Below are positions 7,605 to 14,890 of a DNA stretch of 36,114 nucleotides, one piece after another. Position 1 is the first letter of the stretch, and the number at the start of each line of letters is the position of its first letter. The position numbers and the translations under genes were made by a program. The notes below the pieces were generated by a model. It made no database searches, was not told where the DNA came from, and saw only the letters and a list, made by a program, of their open reading frames with translations. The DNA comes from Rhizobiales bacterium 64-17 (GTDB lineage: Bacteria; Pseudomonadota; Alphaproteobacteria; Rhizobiales; Xanthobacteraceae): positions 238,918 through 275,031 of the forward strand of contig MKWA01000015.1 in assembly GCA_001899285.1 (NCBI GenBank), read 5' to 3'.

Positions 7605-7693
7605 GTCATGCCCGGCTTTAGGCCGGGCATCCACGTCTTGCTTTGCTCTTTTGCTTGAAAGACGTGGATGGCCGGAACAAGTCCGGCCATGAC
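7605..7693. repeat. Three-lobed palindromic element, family B copy 2
   Basis: An 89-bp relative of 933-1052. Termini GTCATGCCCGG and CCGGCCATGAC pair. The left lateral hairpin is CCCGGC-TTTA-GGCCGGG, the central 12-bp stem CATCCACGTCTT / AAGACGTGGATG is identical to copy 1, and the right hairpin is GGCCGG-AACAAGT-CCGGCC. The left lobe differs from copy 1 on both arms while keeping pairing. It sits just after the stop of the binding-protein gene. Confidence 0.87.
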
Positions 7694-7715
7694 AGCGGAT
7701 GGAATCTTCGCACAA

Positions 7716-7743
7716 AAAGGGCCGCTGCATGCAGCGGCCCTTT
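7716..7743. terminator. Bidirectional terminator, perfect 28-bp palindrome
   Basis: AAAGGGCCGCTGCA joined directly to its reverse complement gives a 14-bp stem with A-run and T-run flanks on both sides. It lies between the convergent genes ending at 7584 (plus) and 7763 (minus), so it can terminate both. Confidence 0.85.
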
Positions 7744-7762
7744 CTCTTTCAGCGGCGGAAAA

Positions 7763-8086
7763 TCAGCCTTTCTTCTTCGCGCTCTTCTTCTTGGCCTTCT
7801 TCGCGCCCTTGGTGGCGCAGGCGCCGGCCTTGATGGTCTTGGCGCCGTCCTTCGCGGCGAAGCAGGCGTTGTTATAGGTGAACTTCATGCCGCCCTTGGT
7901 GCCGCACACCGGAGCCCTGGATGTGCCGCTCGCGTCGAGCAGGCCGAGACCGCACATGGGCGCGGTGATTGCCGTGGGACCTTTGGCTTTCTTCTTCGCC
8001 GCTGCTTCGCTGGTGCCGGCGGACGCGAAGGCAAAAGCTGCCGCGACGGCGGCGGTGAGGGCAGCAAGCTTGAACGTTCTGGACAT
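7763..8086 (-). CDS. Small secreted Kazal-like, lysine-rich protein
   Basis: Encodes 107 residues. ATG 8086 has a good GGGAGG 7 nt upstream and starts a Sec signal peptide (MSRTFKLAALTAAVAAAFAF, cleavage probably near residue 29). The mature protein has four cysteines (45, 61, 75, 90). The pattern APVCG(x4)KFTYNNACFAA(x8)AGAC closely follows the core of Kazal domains (PVCG, TYxNxC, GxC), minus two of the six canonical cysteines. It ends in a tail of lysines (KGAKKAKKKSAKKKG). Kazal domains are known as serine-protease inhibitors, but many bacterial Kazal-like proteins have no tested activity, so inhibition is inference. It is monocistronic and faces the terminator at 7716-7743. Confidence 0.8.
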   Translation of the reverse strand: MSRTFKLAALTAAVAAAFAFASAGTSEAAAKKKAKGPTAITAPMCGLGLLDASGTSRAPVCGTKGGMKFTYNNACFAAKDGAKTIKAGACATKGAKKAKKKSAKKKG

Positions 8087-8161
8087 GGATATTCCTCCCA
8101 ACCATGGAACAGGGGGAGTGTAGGCGCAGCCTTGTGACAGCGACAAGAAAAACGTTCGGCG

Positions 8162-9052
8162 CTAATCTGCCGCCGCGTTGACGGCGCCGAGCATCGCCGC
8201 GCCGCCCGTGTCGAGCGTGCGCTGCACGCTGTCGCGCTTGCCAATCCGTCCCATGGCATCCTGCCGCATGACGATGGCCTCGGTCATCAGCGGTTCGATG
8301 CCAAGTTCGCGCAATGTGTCCGCGACCTCGCGCATCTCCGCCGCGCGGCGGATGCCGTGATTGGCCATGCGCTCGATGTTGTAATCGACGATCTTTTGCC
8401 AATCGAGCGTCGGATAGTTGTTGCGCAGGGAGGCGGCGACCTCATCGACCACGCCGGCCTTGGCGGCGGCACGGAAGCATTCCTCGGTCAGCGCCTCGAT
8501 GCCCTTGATGATGACACCGCGGATCATCTTGATCGCCGCCGCCGCGCCGGTGTCCGGCCCCGCCATGGTCATTTTCATGCCGAGACCTTCCAGCACCGGT
8601 GCGATCGCAGCCGCGTGCGGGCCGGCGAGGTGCATCGGCGTCTGGTGGCGCTTCGGATGGATCGGCGCCATGATCGCCACGTCCACATAGCGCGCGCTGT
8701 TGCCGAGCAGCGCCTCGGTTTCCAGCTTGCGGCCGGGCGACACCGAATTGATGTCGAGATAATAGGGCGTGCCGGCAAGATGGTCCTTCACCGACCGCGC
8801 GGCCTCGACACTCGACGCCGCCGTCACCGCGGCAATGACGATATCCGCGTCGCGCACCGCATCCGCCGCCGAACTGGCGACGCGGATGCCGGCGTTTTTC
8901 GCCGCCTGTTTCAGCGTCGCGCCCTCGGCCACCGGAAACAGGATGTCCCACGCGGCGATGCGCGCGACGCCGGTCTCGCGCAAACCGATGGCGATGGCCT
9001 GTCCGGCCTCGCCGAAACCGACGAAGGCGATGCGGGGTGTGTTGCTTGTCAT
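8162..9052 (-). CDS. NAD(P)-dependent dehydrogenase, 6-phosphogluconate dehydrogenase-like with DUF1932 C-terminal domain
   Basis: Encodes 296 residues. An N-terminal Rossmann domain shows IAFVGFGEAGQ (8-18) and a second strand ending near IAAWD. The segment VDVAIMAPIHPKRH stands where beta-hydroxyacid dehydrogenases have their catalytic region, and AAAIKMIRGVIIKG resembles the conserved lysine helix of that superfamily. The C-terminal half matches the DUF1932 type. The likely reaction is NAD(P)-linked oxidation or reduction of a hydroxyacid or semialdehyde. It is the last gene of a minus-strand operon after the VOC dioxygenase (9913-10899) and aldo/keto reductase (9071-9913), 18 nt behind the latter. 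Handling a ring-cleavage product is therefore plausible but unproven. Confidence 0.85.
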   Translation of the reverse strand: MTSNTPRIAFVGFGEAGQAIAIGLRETGVARIAAWDILFPVAEGATLKQAAKNAGIRVASSAADAVRDADIVIAAVTAASSVEAARSVKDHLAGTPYYLDINSVSPGRKLETEALLGNSARYVDVAIMAPIHPKRHQTPMHLAGPHAAAIAPVLEGLGMKMTMAGPDTGAAAAIKMIRGVIIKGIEALTEECFRAAAKAGVVDEVAASLRNNYPTLDWQKIVDYNIERMANHGIRRAAEMREVADTLRELGIEPLMTEAIVMRQDAMGRIGKRDSVQRTLDTGGAAMLGAVNAAAD

Positions 9053-9070
9053 GAGCGTGGCTTTCGGCGG

Positions 9071-9913
9071 TTACAGCATGTCGAGCGGCATCGCGCGGCG
9101 CGGCGGTGGGAAGGCGCGGTCGAGCGCCGCGAGATCGTCCGGCGTCAACGTGAGATCAAGCGCGGCGAGATTGTCGTCGATATGTGCGGCGCGCGACGAT
9201 TTCGGAATGACGATCACATCGTCCTGACGCATCAGCCAGGCCAGCGCCACCTGCGCCGGCGAGACGCCGTGCGTGGCGGCGATTTTGGTGAGCGCCGGAT
9301 GACCGAGCAGACGGCCTTGCTCAATCGGTGAATAGGCCATCAGCGGAATGCGGCGTTCCTGGCACCATGGCTGCAGGTCGAACTCGATACCACGCCGGGT
9401 CAGATTGTAGAGCACCTGATTGGTCTGCACGGCGGCGCCGTGTGGCACGTCCGCCAGTTCCTGCATATCACTCAGGTCGAGATTGCTCACGCCCCACGCG
9501 CCGATCTTGCCGGCGGCGCGCAGCGCCTCGAACGCCTCGACGGTTTCCGCGAGCGGCACGCTGCCGCGCCAGTGCAGGAGATAAAGGTCAATGCAGTCGA
9601 TCCGCAGCCGTCGCAGGCTGCGCTCGCAGGCGGCGACGGTGCCGCGCCGCGAGGCATTCTCCGGCAGCACCTTGGAAACGATGAACAGGCCGGCGCGCTT
9701 CCCGGTGATGGCGTCGCCGACGATCTCTTCCGCGACGCCGCCGCCATACATCTCCGCGGTGTCGATCAGCGTGATGCCGCGCGCGAGCCCGTGTGCCAGC
9801 GCTGCCGTCTCGGCCTTGCGCTCGCCGCGCGCCTCGCCCATGCGCCAGGTGCCGAGCCCGAAGCGGGGCATCGGCTGGCCGGCGGGGAGGGTAAGGTGCG
9901 GGATCGCCGCCAT
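9071..9913 (-). CDS. Aldo/keto reductase
   Basis: Encodes 280 residues forming an AKR (beta/alpha)8 barrel. The catalytic tetrad is D51 and Y56 in IDTAEMYGG, K81 in IVSKVLP, and H114 in LYLLHWRG; NADPH-binding elements IPKSS and WLMRQDDVIVIPKS occur near the C-terminus. AKRs reduce aldehydes and ketones with NADPH. The start ATG shares its A with the upstream dioxygenase stop (TGATG arrangement at 9911-9915), so translation is coupled. In context it may process an aldehyde intermediate or detoxify aromatic aldehydes; this is inference. Confidence 0.9.
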   Translation of the reverse strand: MAAIPHLTLPAGQPMPRFGLGTWRMGEARGERKAETAALAHGLARGITLIDTAEMYGGGVAEEIVGDAITGKRAGLFIVSKVLPENASRRGTVAACERSLRRLRIDCIDLYLLHWRGSVPLAETVEAFEALRAAGKIGAWGVSNLDLSDMQELADVPHGAAVQTNQVLYNLTRRGIEFDLQPWCQERRIPLMAYSPIEQGRLLGHPALTKIAATHGVSPAQVALAWLMRQDDVIVIPKSSRAAHIDDNLAALDLTLTPDDLAALDRAFPPPRRAMPLDML

Positions 9914-10899
9914 CAGTGGCCTTTCGCCTCGACCGGCGGCGTACCGTGGGTGTGGAACGACTCGATGGTCTTGAGGCCCCACGCTTGGCCTTTCTTGCGT
10001 TCCTCCTCGGTCCAGCGGATCGGCTTCCAGTCTGGCGCGAGGATCAGCCGCGCGCCGGCATTGGCTACCTCGACGCGGTTGCCGCCCGGCTCGTAGACAT
10101 AGAGGAAGAAGGTCTGTTGCACCGCGTGCTTGTGCGGGCCAGTTTCGATGTAGACGCCGTTCTCGAGGAAGATGTCGGCGGCGCGCAAAATCTCTTCGCG
10201 GCTGTCGAGCGCGTAAGTGACGTGGTGGAAGCGGCCCATGGTGCCGGTGTGGTCGCGGGTATAGGCGAAGTCGTAGCTCTTGTTGGTGGCGGTCATCCAC
10301 ATGCCGGCCTCGGTGCCGTCGTTGAGCACGATCTGTTCGGTGAGGCGGAAGCCGAGATATTTTTCAAAGAACTCGCGGTTCGCCTTGATGTCGGCGGCGA
10401 GGCCGTTGAAATGGTCGAGCCGGCGCACATTGACGCCGCGCGCCGGGAATTTCTGCGCCTGGTTCTTCAAGGCGGGCTTCTTGTCCGGCGGCGCCTGATA
10501 CCATTCGGTGTCGTAATAGAGTTCGATGCGGTGGCCATCGGGATCGTGGCACACAAATGTTTTGCCATGACCGAGATCGCCGTCGGTCCAGCCGATGTCG
10601 AAGCCGGAGCCTTTCAGCGCGGCGGCGCGGCGCTCCAGCGCCTGCGGCGAGCGGGTGCGGAACGCCACGTGGCCCATGCCGGAAGTCTTCGACGCGGTGA
10701 GCTTGAGCGAGTAGCGCTCATAGTCGTCCCAGCCGCGCAGATAGACGCTGTCGCCTTTCTCGCCGCTCTGGGTCATGCCCATCACGTCGATAAAGAAGCG
10801 CAGACTTTCATCGAACTTCGGCGTGAGCATCTCGATATGCGCCAGATGCGCGATGTCGAGGATCGGCTCAGGGGGTAAGTCGCGGGGCATATCAGACAT
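9913..10899 (-). CDS. Type I extradiol (VOC) ring-cleavage dioxygenase, catechol 2,3-dioxygenase-like
   Basis: Encodes 328 residues (ATG 10899; an in-frame GTG at 10908 would add three). Two vicinal-oxygen-chelate modules are seen: the first from about residue 18 (HLAHIEMLTP) ending in DPDGHRIELYY, the second from about 160 (RRLDHFNG) ending in EPGGNRVEV. The Fe(II) facial triad of type I extradiol dioxygenases is present in the second module: H163, H225 or H226 in GRFHHVTYAL, and E277. An enzymatically competent catechol-type dioxygenase is therefore likely. The C-terminal extension (KPIRWTEEERKKGQAWG) is typical of a subset of this group. It is the first gene of an operon with the AKR and DUF1932 dehydrogenase. 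The substrate is unknown: catechol, a substituted catechol, or a carboxylated catechol are all possible. Confidence 0.88.
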   Translation of the reverse strand: MSDMPRDLPPEPILDIAHLAHIEMLTPKFDESLRFFIDVMGMTQSGEKGDSVYLRGWDDYERYSLKLTASKTSGMGHVAFRTRSPQALERRAAALKGSGFDIGWTDGDLGHGKTFVCHDPDGHRIELYYDTEWYQAPPDKKPALKNQAQKFPARGVNVRRLDHFNGLAADIKANREFFEKYLGFRLTEQIVLNDGTEAGMWMTATNKSYDFAYTRDHTGTMGRFHHVTYALDSREEILRAADIFLENGVYIETGPHKHAVQQTFFLYVYEPGGNRVEVANAGARLILAPDWKPIRWTEEERKKGQAWGLKTIESFHTHGTPPVEAKGH

Positions 10900-10975
10900 G
10901 GTGTGCACTCATCTTGCTAAGGCGGCGTTTGTCGGCAAGAACGGAGCAGGTGTTCAGGCCGGGAAAGGATTGCAG

Positions 10976-11932
10976 ATGCTGGGGCGCGTGCTGGCTGCGG
11001 GGTTGATCGTGATGGTGGCGGGCGCGAGTGCGCTCGCGCAGACCTATCCGACAAAGCCGATCCGGCTGCTGGTCGGGTTCCCCGCCGGCGGGCCAACCGA
11101 CGGCCCGGCGCGGGTGATGGCGGAGAAGCTGCGCGCCTCGCTCGGCCAGTCGGTGGTGGTCGAGAACAAGCCGGGCGCGGGCGGCAAGATCGCCGTGGAT
11201 TACATGCTGTCGCAGCCGCGCGACGGCTACACGCTGCTGTTCTGCACCTATATCGATCCGATTAACACGGTGCTCTACAAGAAGAGCAGCTACACCCTCG
11301 ACGATATCGCGCCGGTGTCGCTGGCGACGCGGGCTTACTACGCCTTCGCCGTGTCCAACGAGCTGCCGGTCAACTCGATGCAGGAGTTTGTCGCCTACGC
11401 CAAGGCGCGGCCGGGCGAACTCAACTATGGCCACGTCGGCGCCGGCTCCGCGCCCGAACTGGTGATCAAGCGGTTCGAGAAGGTAATGGGCATCAAGTCG
11501 ATCGGCGTGCCGTTCCGCGGCATGGGCGACGCCTTGCAGGAGATCATCGCCAATCGCATCCAGTTCGCGGTCGGGCCGCTGGTCGTCACCACGCCGCTCT
11601 ACGAGGCGAAGCGGCTGAAGGTGATCGGCATGACCAGCCCGGAGCGGCTGCCGGTCGCGCCGAACGTGCCGACCCTGAAGGAGCAGGGCGTGCCGATCGT
11701 CGCCAGCACCTGGCTCGGCGTCTGCGCCGCCAAGGGCGTGCCGGAGCCGGTGATCGCGACGCTCAACAAGCATATCGCCGAGGCGGTGAAGACGCCGGAG
11801 TATCGGACCTTGATGGAGAAGACCGGCATCGTCGGCGTGTCGTCCACGCCGGAGGAGATGGCGCAGGCGATGCGCGAGACCCGCGACGAGGCCGGCGAGC
11901 TGATCCGCGAGCTTGGTCTGCAGAAGGACTGA
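10976..11932 (+). CDS. Bug/TctC-family periplasmic solute-binding protein
   Basis: Encodes 318 residues from ATG 10976 (AAAGGA about 6 nt upstream), which gives a proper Sec signal peptide ending ALA before QTYPTKPIR. The family signature KPIRLLVGFPAGGPTDGPAR (residues about 28-47) and VVVENKPGAGGKIA are characteristic of tripartite tricarboxylate transporter binding proteins. Known ligands include citrate, glutamate, nicotinate and terephthalate (TphC). No TctA or TctB membrane partners are in the window, which is common for orphan Bug proteins. Divergent from the dioxygenase operon with only 76 nt between, so the two may share control. An aromatic carboxylate ligand is an inference. Confidence 0.9.
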   Translation: MLGRVLAAGLIVMVAGASALAQTYPTKPIRLLVGFPAGGPTDGPARVMAEKLRASLGQSVVVENKPGAGGKIAVDYMLSQPRDGYTLLFCTYIDPINTVLYKKSSYTLDDIAPVSLATRAYYAFAVSNELPVNSMQEFVAYAKARPGELNYGHVGAGSAPELVIKRFEKVMGIKSIGVPFRGMGDALQEIIANRIQFAVGPLVVTTPLYEAKRLKVIGMTSPERLPVAPNVPTLKEQGVPIVASTWLGVCAAKGVPEPVIATLNKHIAEAVKTPEYRTLMEKTGIVGVSSTPEEMAQAMRETRDEAGELIRELGLQKD

Positions 11933-11967
11933 CGGCGCGGCGGTGGCGCCCTGTTGCCCGTGCGTGG

Positions 11968-12645
11968 TCATATGCGGGTGAAGGTGAGAATGAGGTTGTT
12001 CGCCGGCATGGTGTGAACCGTGTCCGGCGTCAAATGGTGGCGGCGCGCCAGCGCGTTGACATCGTCGATGTCGCGCACGCCCCAGGCGGTGTCGCGGGCG
12101 CGCAGGCTGTCGTCGAATGCGGCATTGCTTGGCGCGGTGTGCTGGCCGCCGGATTTGAACGGGCCGTAGAGATAAAGCTTGCCGCCTGACCGCAGATGCC
12201 GTTCCGCGCCGGCGAACAGGCCCTGCGCGACGCTCCACGGCGCGATGTGGATCACATTGGCGCAGAAGATCGCCGCGAGCGGCGGGGAGGGGTTCGTGTC
12301 GCCCCAATGCCAATCCGGCTGCGACACGTCGATCATCGCGGCCGGCCGCAGATTGGTCAGCACGGTGTGCGCGCGCCAGGCATCCACGCTGCGGCGGTGA
12401 TCGGCGTTCGGATCGCTCGGCCACCAGGTGAGATGCGGGGCCTGCTGCGCGAAGGTGACCGCGTGCTGGCCGGTGCCGCTGCCGATCTCCAGCACGTCAC
12501 CCTGCATCGCCGCGAGATCGGCGGCGAGTGCTTCGCCGATCGCGGCGTGATTGCGATGAAACGCGGCCGCGTCGAGCCGCCCGTCCGCCGCCGCAGGATC
12601 GGCGGGGCGGCCGAAAGCGATGGTGAACTGCGGGACGCGCGTCAC
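11968..12645 (-). CDS. DUF938-family SAM-dependent methyltransferase-like protein
   Basis: Encodes 225 residues. A GTG start at 12645 overlaps the upstream aldolase stop (GTGA at 12642-12645); the open frame extends further upstream only as a shadow of that gene. The SAM-binding motif I is VLEIGSGTGQHA (51-62), with SDPNAD after it, and FCANVIHIAPW further on, all typical of the DUF938 class I methyltransferase family. No substrate is known for the family. Tight coupling to the GalB/GalC operon is notable: O-methylation or demethylation of an aromatic would fit the surroundings, but DUF938 genes also occur elsewhere, so I make no functional claim. Confidence 0.87.
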   Translation of the reverse strand: MTRVPQFTIAFGRPADPAAADGRLDAAAFHRNHAAIGEALAADLAAMQGDVLEIGSGTGQHAVTFAQQAPHLTWWPSDPNADHRRSVDAWRAHTVLTNLRPAAMIDVSQPDWHWGDTNPSPPLAAIFCANVIHIAPWSVAQGLFAGAERHLRSGGKLYLYGPFKSGGQHTAPSNAAFDDSLRARDTAWGVRDIDDVNALARRHHLTPDTVHTMPANNLILTFTRI

Positions 12646-13334
12646 ACGTCCTCCGGCTTGTCGACATAGACGAGCCCGGCTTTCGCCAGCGGCTCGCGCA
12701 TGTTGTACATGTCGAGGCCGAGCACGCCGGACGCGAGCTTCTGCCGCTTGCCGTCCTCGTCGGCGAACCGCTTCTCTGCCTTGGCCATTACGTCGGCGAC
12801 GCTGTTGCGCGCGACGACGACCACGCCGTCCTCGTCGGCGACCACGGCGTCGCCCGGCGTGACGTTCACGCCGGCGCAGACGACCGGCACGTTGACCGCG
12901 CCGAGCGTGGCCTTGACCGTGCCCTTGGCCGAGATCGCGCGCGACCACACCGGGAAGCCCATCTCCTTGAGCGTGAGCACGTCGCGGCAGCCGGCGTCGA
13001 TGACGAGGCCGGCGACGCCGCGCGCTTTCAGCGAAGTGCCGAGCAGATCGCCGAACATGCCGTCGGTGTTGTCGGTGGTGCAGCCGACCACGAGGACGTC
13101 GCCGGGCTTACATTGCTCGACGGCCACATGGATCATCCAGTTGTCGCCCGGCTGCGCCAGCACGGTGACGGCGGGGCCGGCGATCGACGCGCCGGACCAG
13201 ATCGGCCGGATATAGGGCTTCATCAGGCCGATGCGGCCATAGGCTTCGTGCACGGTCGAGACGCCGCGCTTGGCGAACACCTCGCAGGCTTTCGCATCGG
13301 CGCGCGGAATGTTGCGGACCACGACGGTTTTCAT
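12642..13334 (-). CDS. galC: 4-carboxy-4-hydroxy-2-oxoadipate aldolase / oxaloacetate decarboxylase (LigK/GalC type)
   Basis: Encodes 230 residues from ATG 13334 (GGAGA upstream), the usual length for class II pyruvate aldolases of the RraA-like fold. Diagnostic segments are DGMFGDLLGTSLKARGVAGL (91-110) and IDAGCRDV (112-119), holding the pyruvate/metal-binding R117 and D118. It splits 4-carboxy-4-hydroxy-2-oxoadipate into pyruvate and oxaloacetate, the last step of the protocatechuate 4,5-cleavage and gallate routes, in the cytoplasm with a divalent metal. The adjacent GalB-type gene 31 nt upstream makes the substrate and thereby supports this assignment over a generic RraA (RNase E regulator) label. 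It is followed by the overlapping DUF938 gene. Confidence 0.87.
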   Translation of the reverse strand: MKTVVVRNIPRADAKACEVFAKRGVSTVHEAYGRIGLMKPYIRPIWSGASIAGPAVTVLAQPGDNWMIHVAVEQCKPGDVLVVGCTTDNTDGMFGDLLGTSLKARGVAGLVIDAGCRDVLTLKEMGFPVWSRAISAKGTVKATLGAVNVPVVCAGVNVTPGDAVVADEDGVVVVARNSVADVMAKAEKRFADEDGKRQKLASGVLGLDMYNMREPLAKAGLVYVDKPEDV

Positions 13335-13365
13335 GTCAGTTCTCCGAAAGTGAATCTTGCGGGGA

Positions 13366-14082
13366 TCAGCCCAGTTCCATCGCCACACGTGGGAACAGAG
13401 TCTGATACGCCTCGCCATAGGTCATCGGGATACCGGTGTTGCGCGAGCCCTGGATGCCGCGGTTGAGCGCCACCCGATCGTAGTAGTGCCAGAGGTGCTT
13501 CTGCGCGGCGAGGATCTGGAACGCCTTGTATTTTGTCTCCCAGACCTCATCGATCTTGAGAATGAGATCGGGCTTGAAGTTGCACTGTTCCGGCTGGTGC
13601 GGCTCGAACAGATAAACGGCCGGCGCGGAGTATTTGTACTGCGCGCCGGGCTTGTGGCCCATCGCCTGCGCCACCACACGGGTCTCCTGCGCGAAATGCG
13701 CGGCGTTCGGATGGTCGAAATTGTACGGGTCTTCCAGCGCGTGCGTCAGCACGAAGGCGGGGTTCTCCTCGCGATAGATATCGACCATGCGGTCGAAGTG
13801 CTCTTCGTTGAGCTTGAGCGGATAGTCGCCGCAGTCGAAGAACTCGATCTCGGCGCCGAGTAGATCGGCGGCGCGCTGCGCCTCGTCCTTGCGGCCGGCT
13901 TTCACGCTTTCCAGCGTCGCACCTTTCTCCTTCCACGCGAACTGGCTCTCGCCGCGCTCGCCGAACGACAGGCAGACGATCTTCATGCGGTAGCCGAGCT
14001 TCGCGTGCAGCGCGATGGCGCCGCCGGCGCGCCAGACGAAATCGCCCGGATGCGCGGTGACGACCAGTCCGGTCTTGCCCAT
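13366..14082 (-). CDS. galB: 4-oxalomesaconate hydratase of the PIG-L/LmbE fold (GalB type)
   Basis: Encodes 238 residues. The N-terminal metal site is the variant AHPGDFVWRAGG (10-21), in which the usual PIG-L sequence AHPDDE is replaced by HPGDF, the form seen in GalB and LigY. The second part of the site is LTHALEDPYNFDHP (112-125). GalB of Pseudomonas putida was shown to hydrate 4-oxalomesaconate to 4-carboxy-4-hydroxy-2-oxoadipate rather than deacetylate sugars. The start ATG 14082 has AGAGGG upstream. It lies between the GntR regulator and galC in one operon. A generic deacetylase annotation would be misleading here. LigY-like C-C hydrolase activity is the main alternative. Confidence 0.83.
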   Translation of the reverse strand: MGKTGLVVTAHPGDFVWRAGGAIALHAKLGYRMKIVCLSFGERGESQFAWKEKGATLESVKAGRKDEAQRAADLLGAEIEFFDCGDYPLKLNEEHFDRMVDIYREENPAFVLTHALEDPYNFDHPNAAHFAQETRVVAQAMGHKPGAQYKYSAPAVYLFEPHQPEQCNFKPDLILKIDEVWETKYKAFQILAAQKHLWHYYDRVALNRGIQGSRNTGIPMTYGEAYQTLFPRVAMELG

Positions 14083-14115
14083 GGTGATGATCCCTCTTCT
14101 TTGCTTGATCGGTTG

Positions 14116-14781
14116 TCAGAAGCCGCCGTGGTGCGCGGCGGCGATCGCCTGCTTGAGCAGGCGCAGGAAGCTCGTCAGGTGCGCGCGCATCGCCGCTTCC
14201 GCCCCGGCACGGTCGCCGGCGCAGATCGTCTCGACGATGCGGCGGTGTTCGGCGAGCGAGAGGGCGGGACGGCCCGGCAGCAGGATGACACGGTACTGCA
14301 GCCGTACGATCTGCGATTTCAGCGAGGCGACGATGCGGCTCGCGGTGGCGTTGGCGGCGATGCGCTGGATCTCGCGATGCAGCGCCGCGTTGGCGTCGGA
14401 GAATCCGGCATAATCCTCGCCGTCGACGCATCCGCGCATGCGGGTGAGGATCGCGCGCAGCGCCTTGCGGTCGCTGTCGGTGACGCGGCGCGCGGCCTGA
14501 CCGGCGATCATGGTTTCGATGGCAAGCCGCGTCTCGGCGATCTCCAGCGCCTCGTCGTCGGAGACTGCACGGACGCGCGCGCCGCGATTGCGCTCGCGCA
14601 CGACCAAGCCTTCCTGATCGAGCATCGCCAGCGCCATGCGGATATGGGCGCGATTGACGCCGTAAGTGGCGGCGAGGTCGGTCTCGATCAGCCGCTCGTT
14701 CGGCAGCAGGCGGCCGCGCGCGATCGCCTCGCGCAACTGTGTGGTGAGATCGTTTTGGGTGGAAGCGCGGGCAGGTGGCAT
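14116..14781 (-). CDS. GntR-family transcriptional regulator with FCD ligand-binding domain
   Basis: Encodes 221 residues from ATG 14781; an in-frame GTG at 14799 is a weaker alternative. The N-terminal winged helix-turn-helix spans about residues 8-72, with GRLLPNERLIETDLAATYGV followed by NRAHIRMALAMLDQEGLV. The C-terminal FCD domain is all-helical, with candidate metal/ligand residues in ANAALHREI, AEHRRIVE and MRAHL. FCD regulators are usually derepressed by an organic-acid ligand. It is the first gene of the galB-galC-DUF938 operon and diverges from the decarboxylase-like gene at 14891; the palindrome at 14821-14836 is its likely operator. Confidence 0.92.
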   Translation of the reverse strand: MPPARASTQNDLTTQLREAIARGRLLPNERLIETDLAATYGVNRAHIRMALAMLDQEGLVVRERNRGARVRAVSDDEALEIAETRLAIETMIAGQAARRVTDSDRKALRAILTRMRGCVDGEDYAGFSDANAALHREIQRIAANATASRIVASLKSQIVRLQYRVILLPGRPALSLAEHRRIVETICAGDRAGAEAAMRAHLTSFLRLLKQAIAAAHHGGF

Positions 14782-14820
14782 AACGCAGAACTCGGACACA
14801 GCGTGGGAAAACTGTCACCC

Positions 14821-14836
14821 GGATTGTTGACAATCC
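14821..14836. promoter_or_regulatory. Candidate GntR-FCD operator between divergent units
   Basis: Perfect 16-bp inverted repeat GGATTGT-TG-ACAATCC, containing the GT...AC core typical of GntR-family sites. Direct CTGTCA repeats flank it at 14812-14817 and 14836-14841. It contains a -35-like TTGACA (14827-14832) for the plus-strand gene, so a bound repressor would block promoter access; no good -10 box follows at normal spacing. Confidence 0.5.
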
Positions 14837-14890
14837 TGTCAGCAGGGTCAAGCTGCCGCTCCCTCGCTTGTGCATATCCGGGTTGTGACC

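Noticed and set aside
8357-10878. Long plus-strand open frames opposite the dehydrogenase, AKR and dioxygenase genes
   Set aside because: They are frame shadows of GC-rich genes, full of H/R/D/E with no motif, while the minus-strand products have complete catalytic residues.
12642-13334. RraA (RNase E inhibitor) call
   Set aside because: The length, the CRD motif context and the neighbouring hydratase fit the aldolase branch of the fold.
13366-14082. Sugar N-deacetylase call for the PIG-L-fold gene
   Set aside because: The HPGDF variant site and adjacency to galC point to GalB/LigY-type chemistry instead of LmbE deacetylation.
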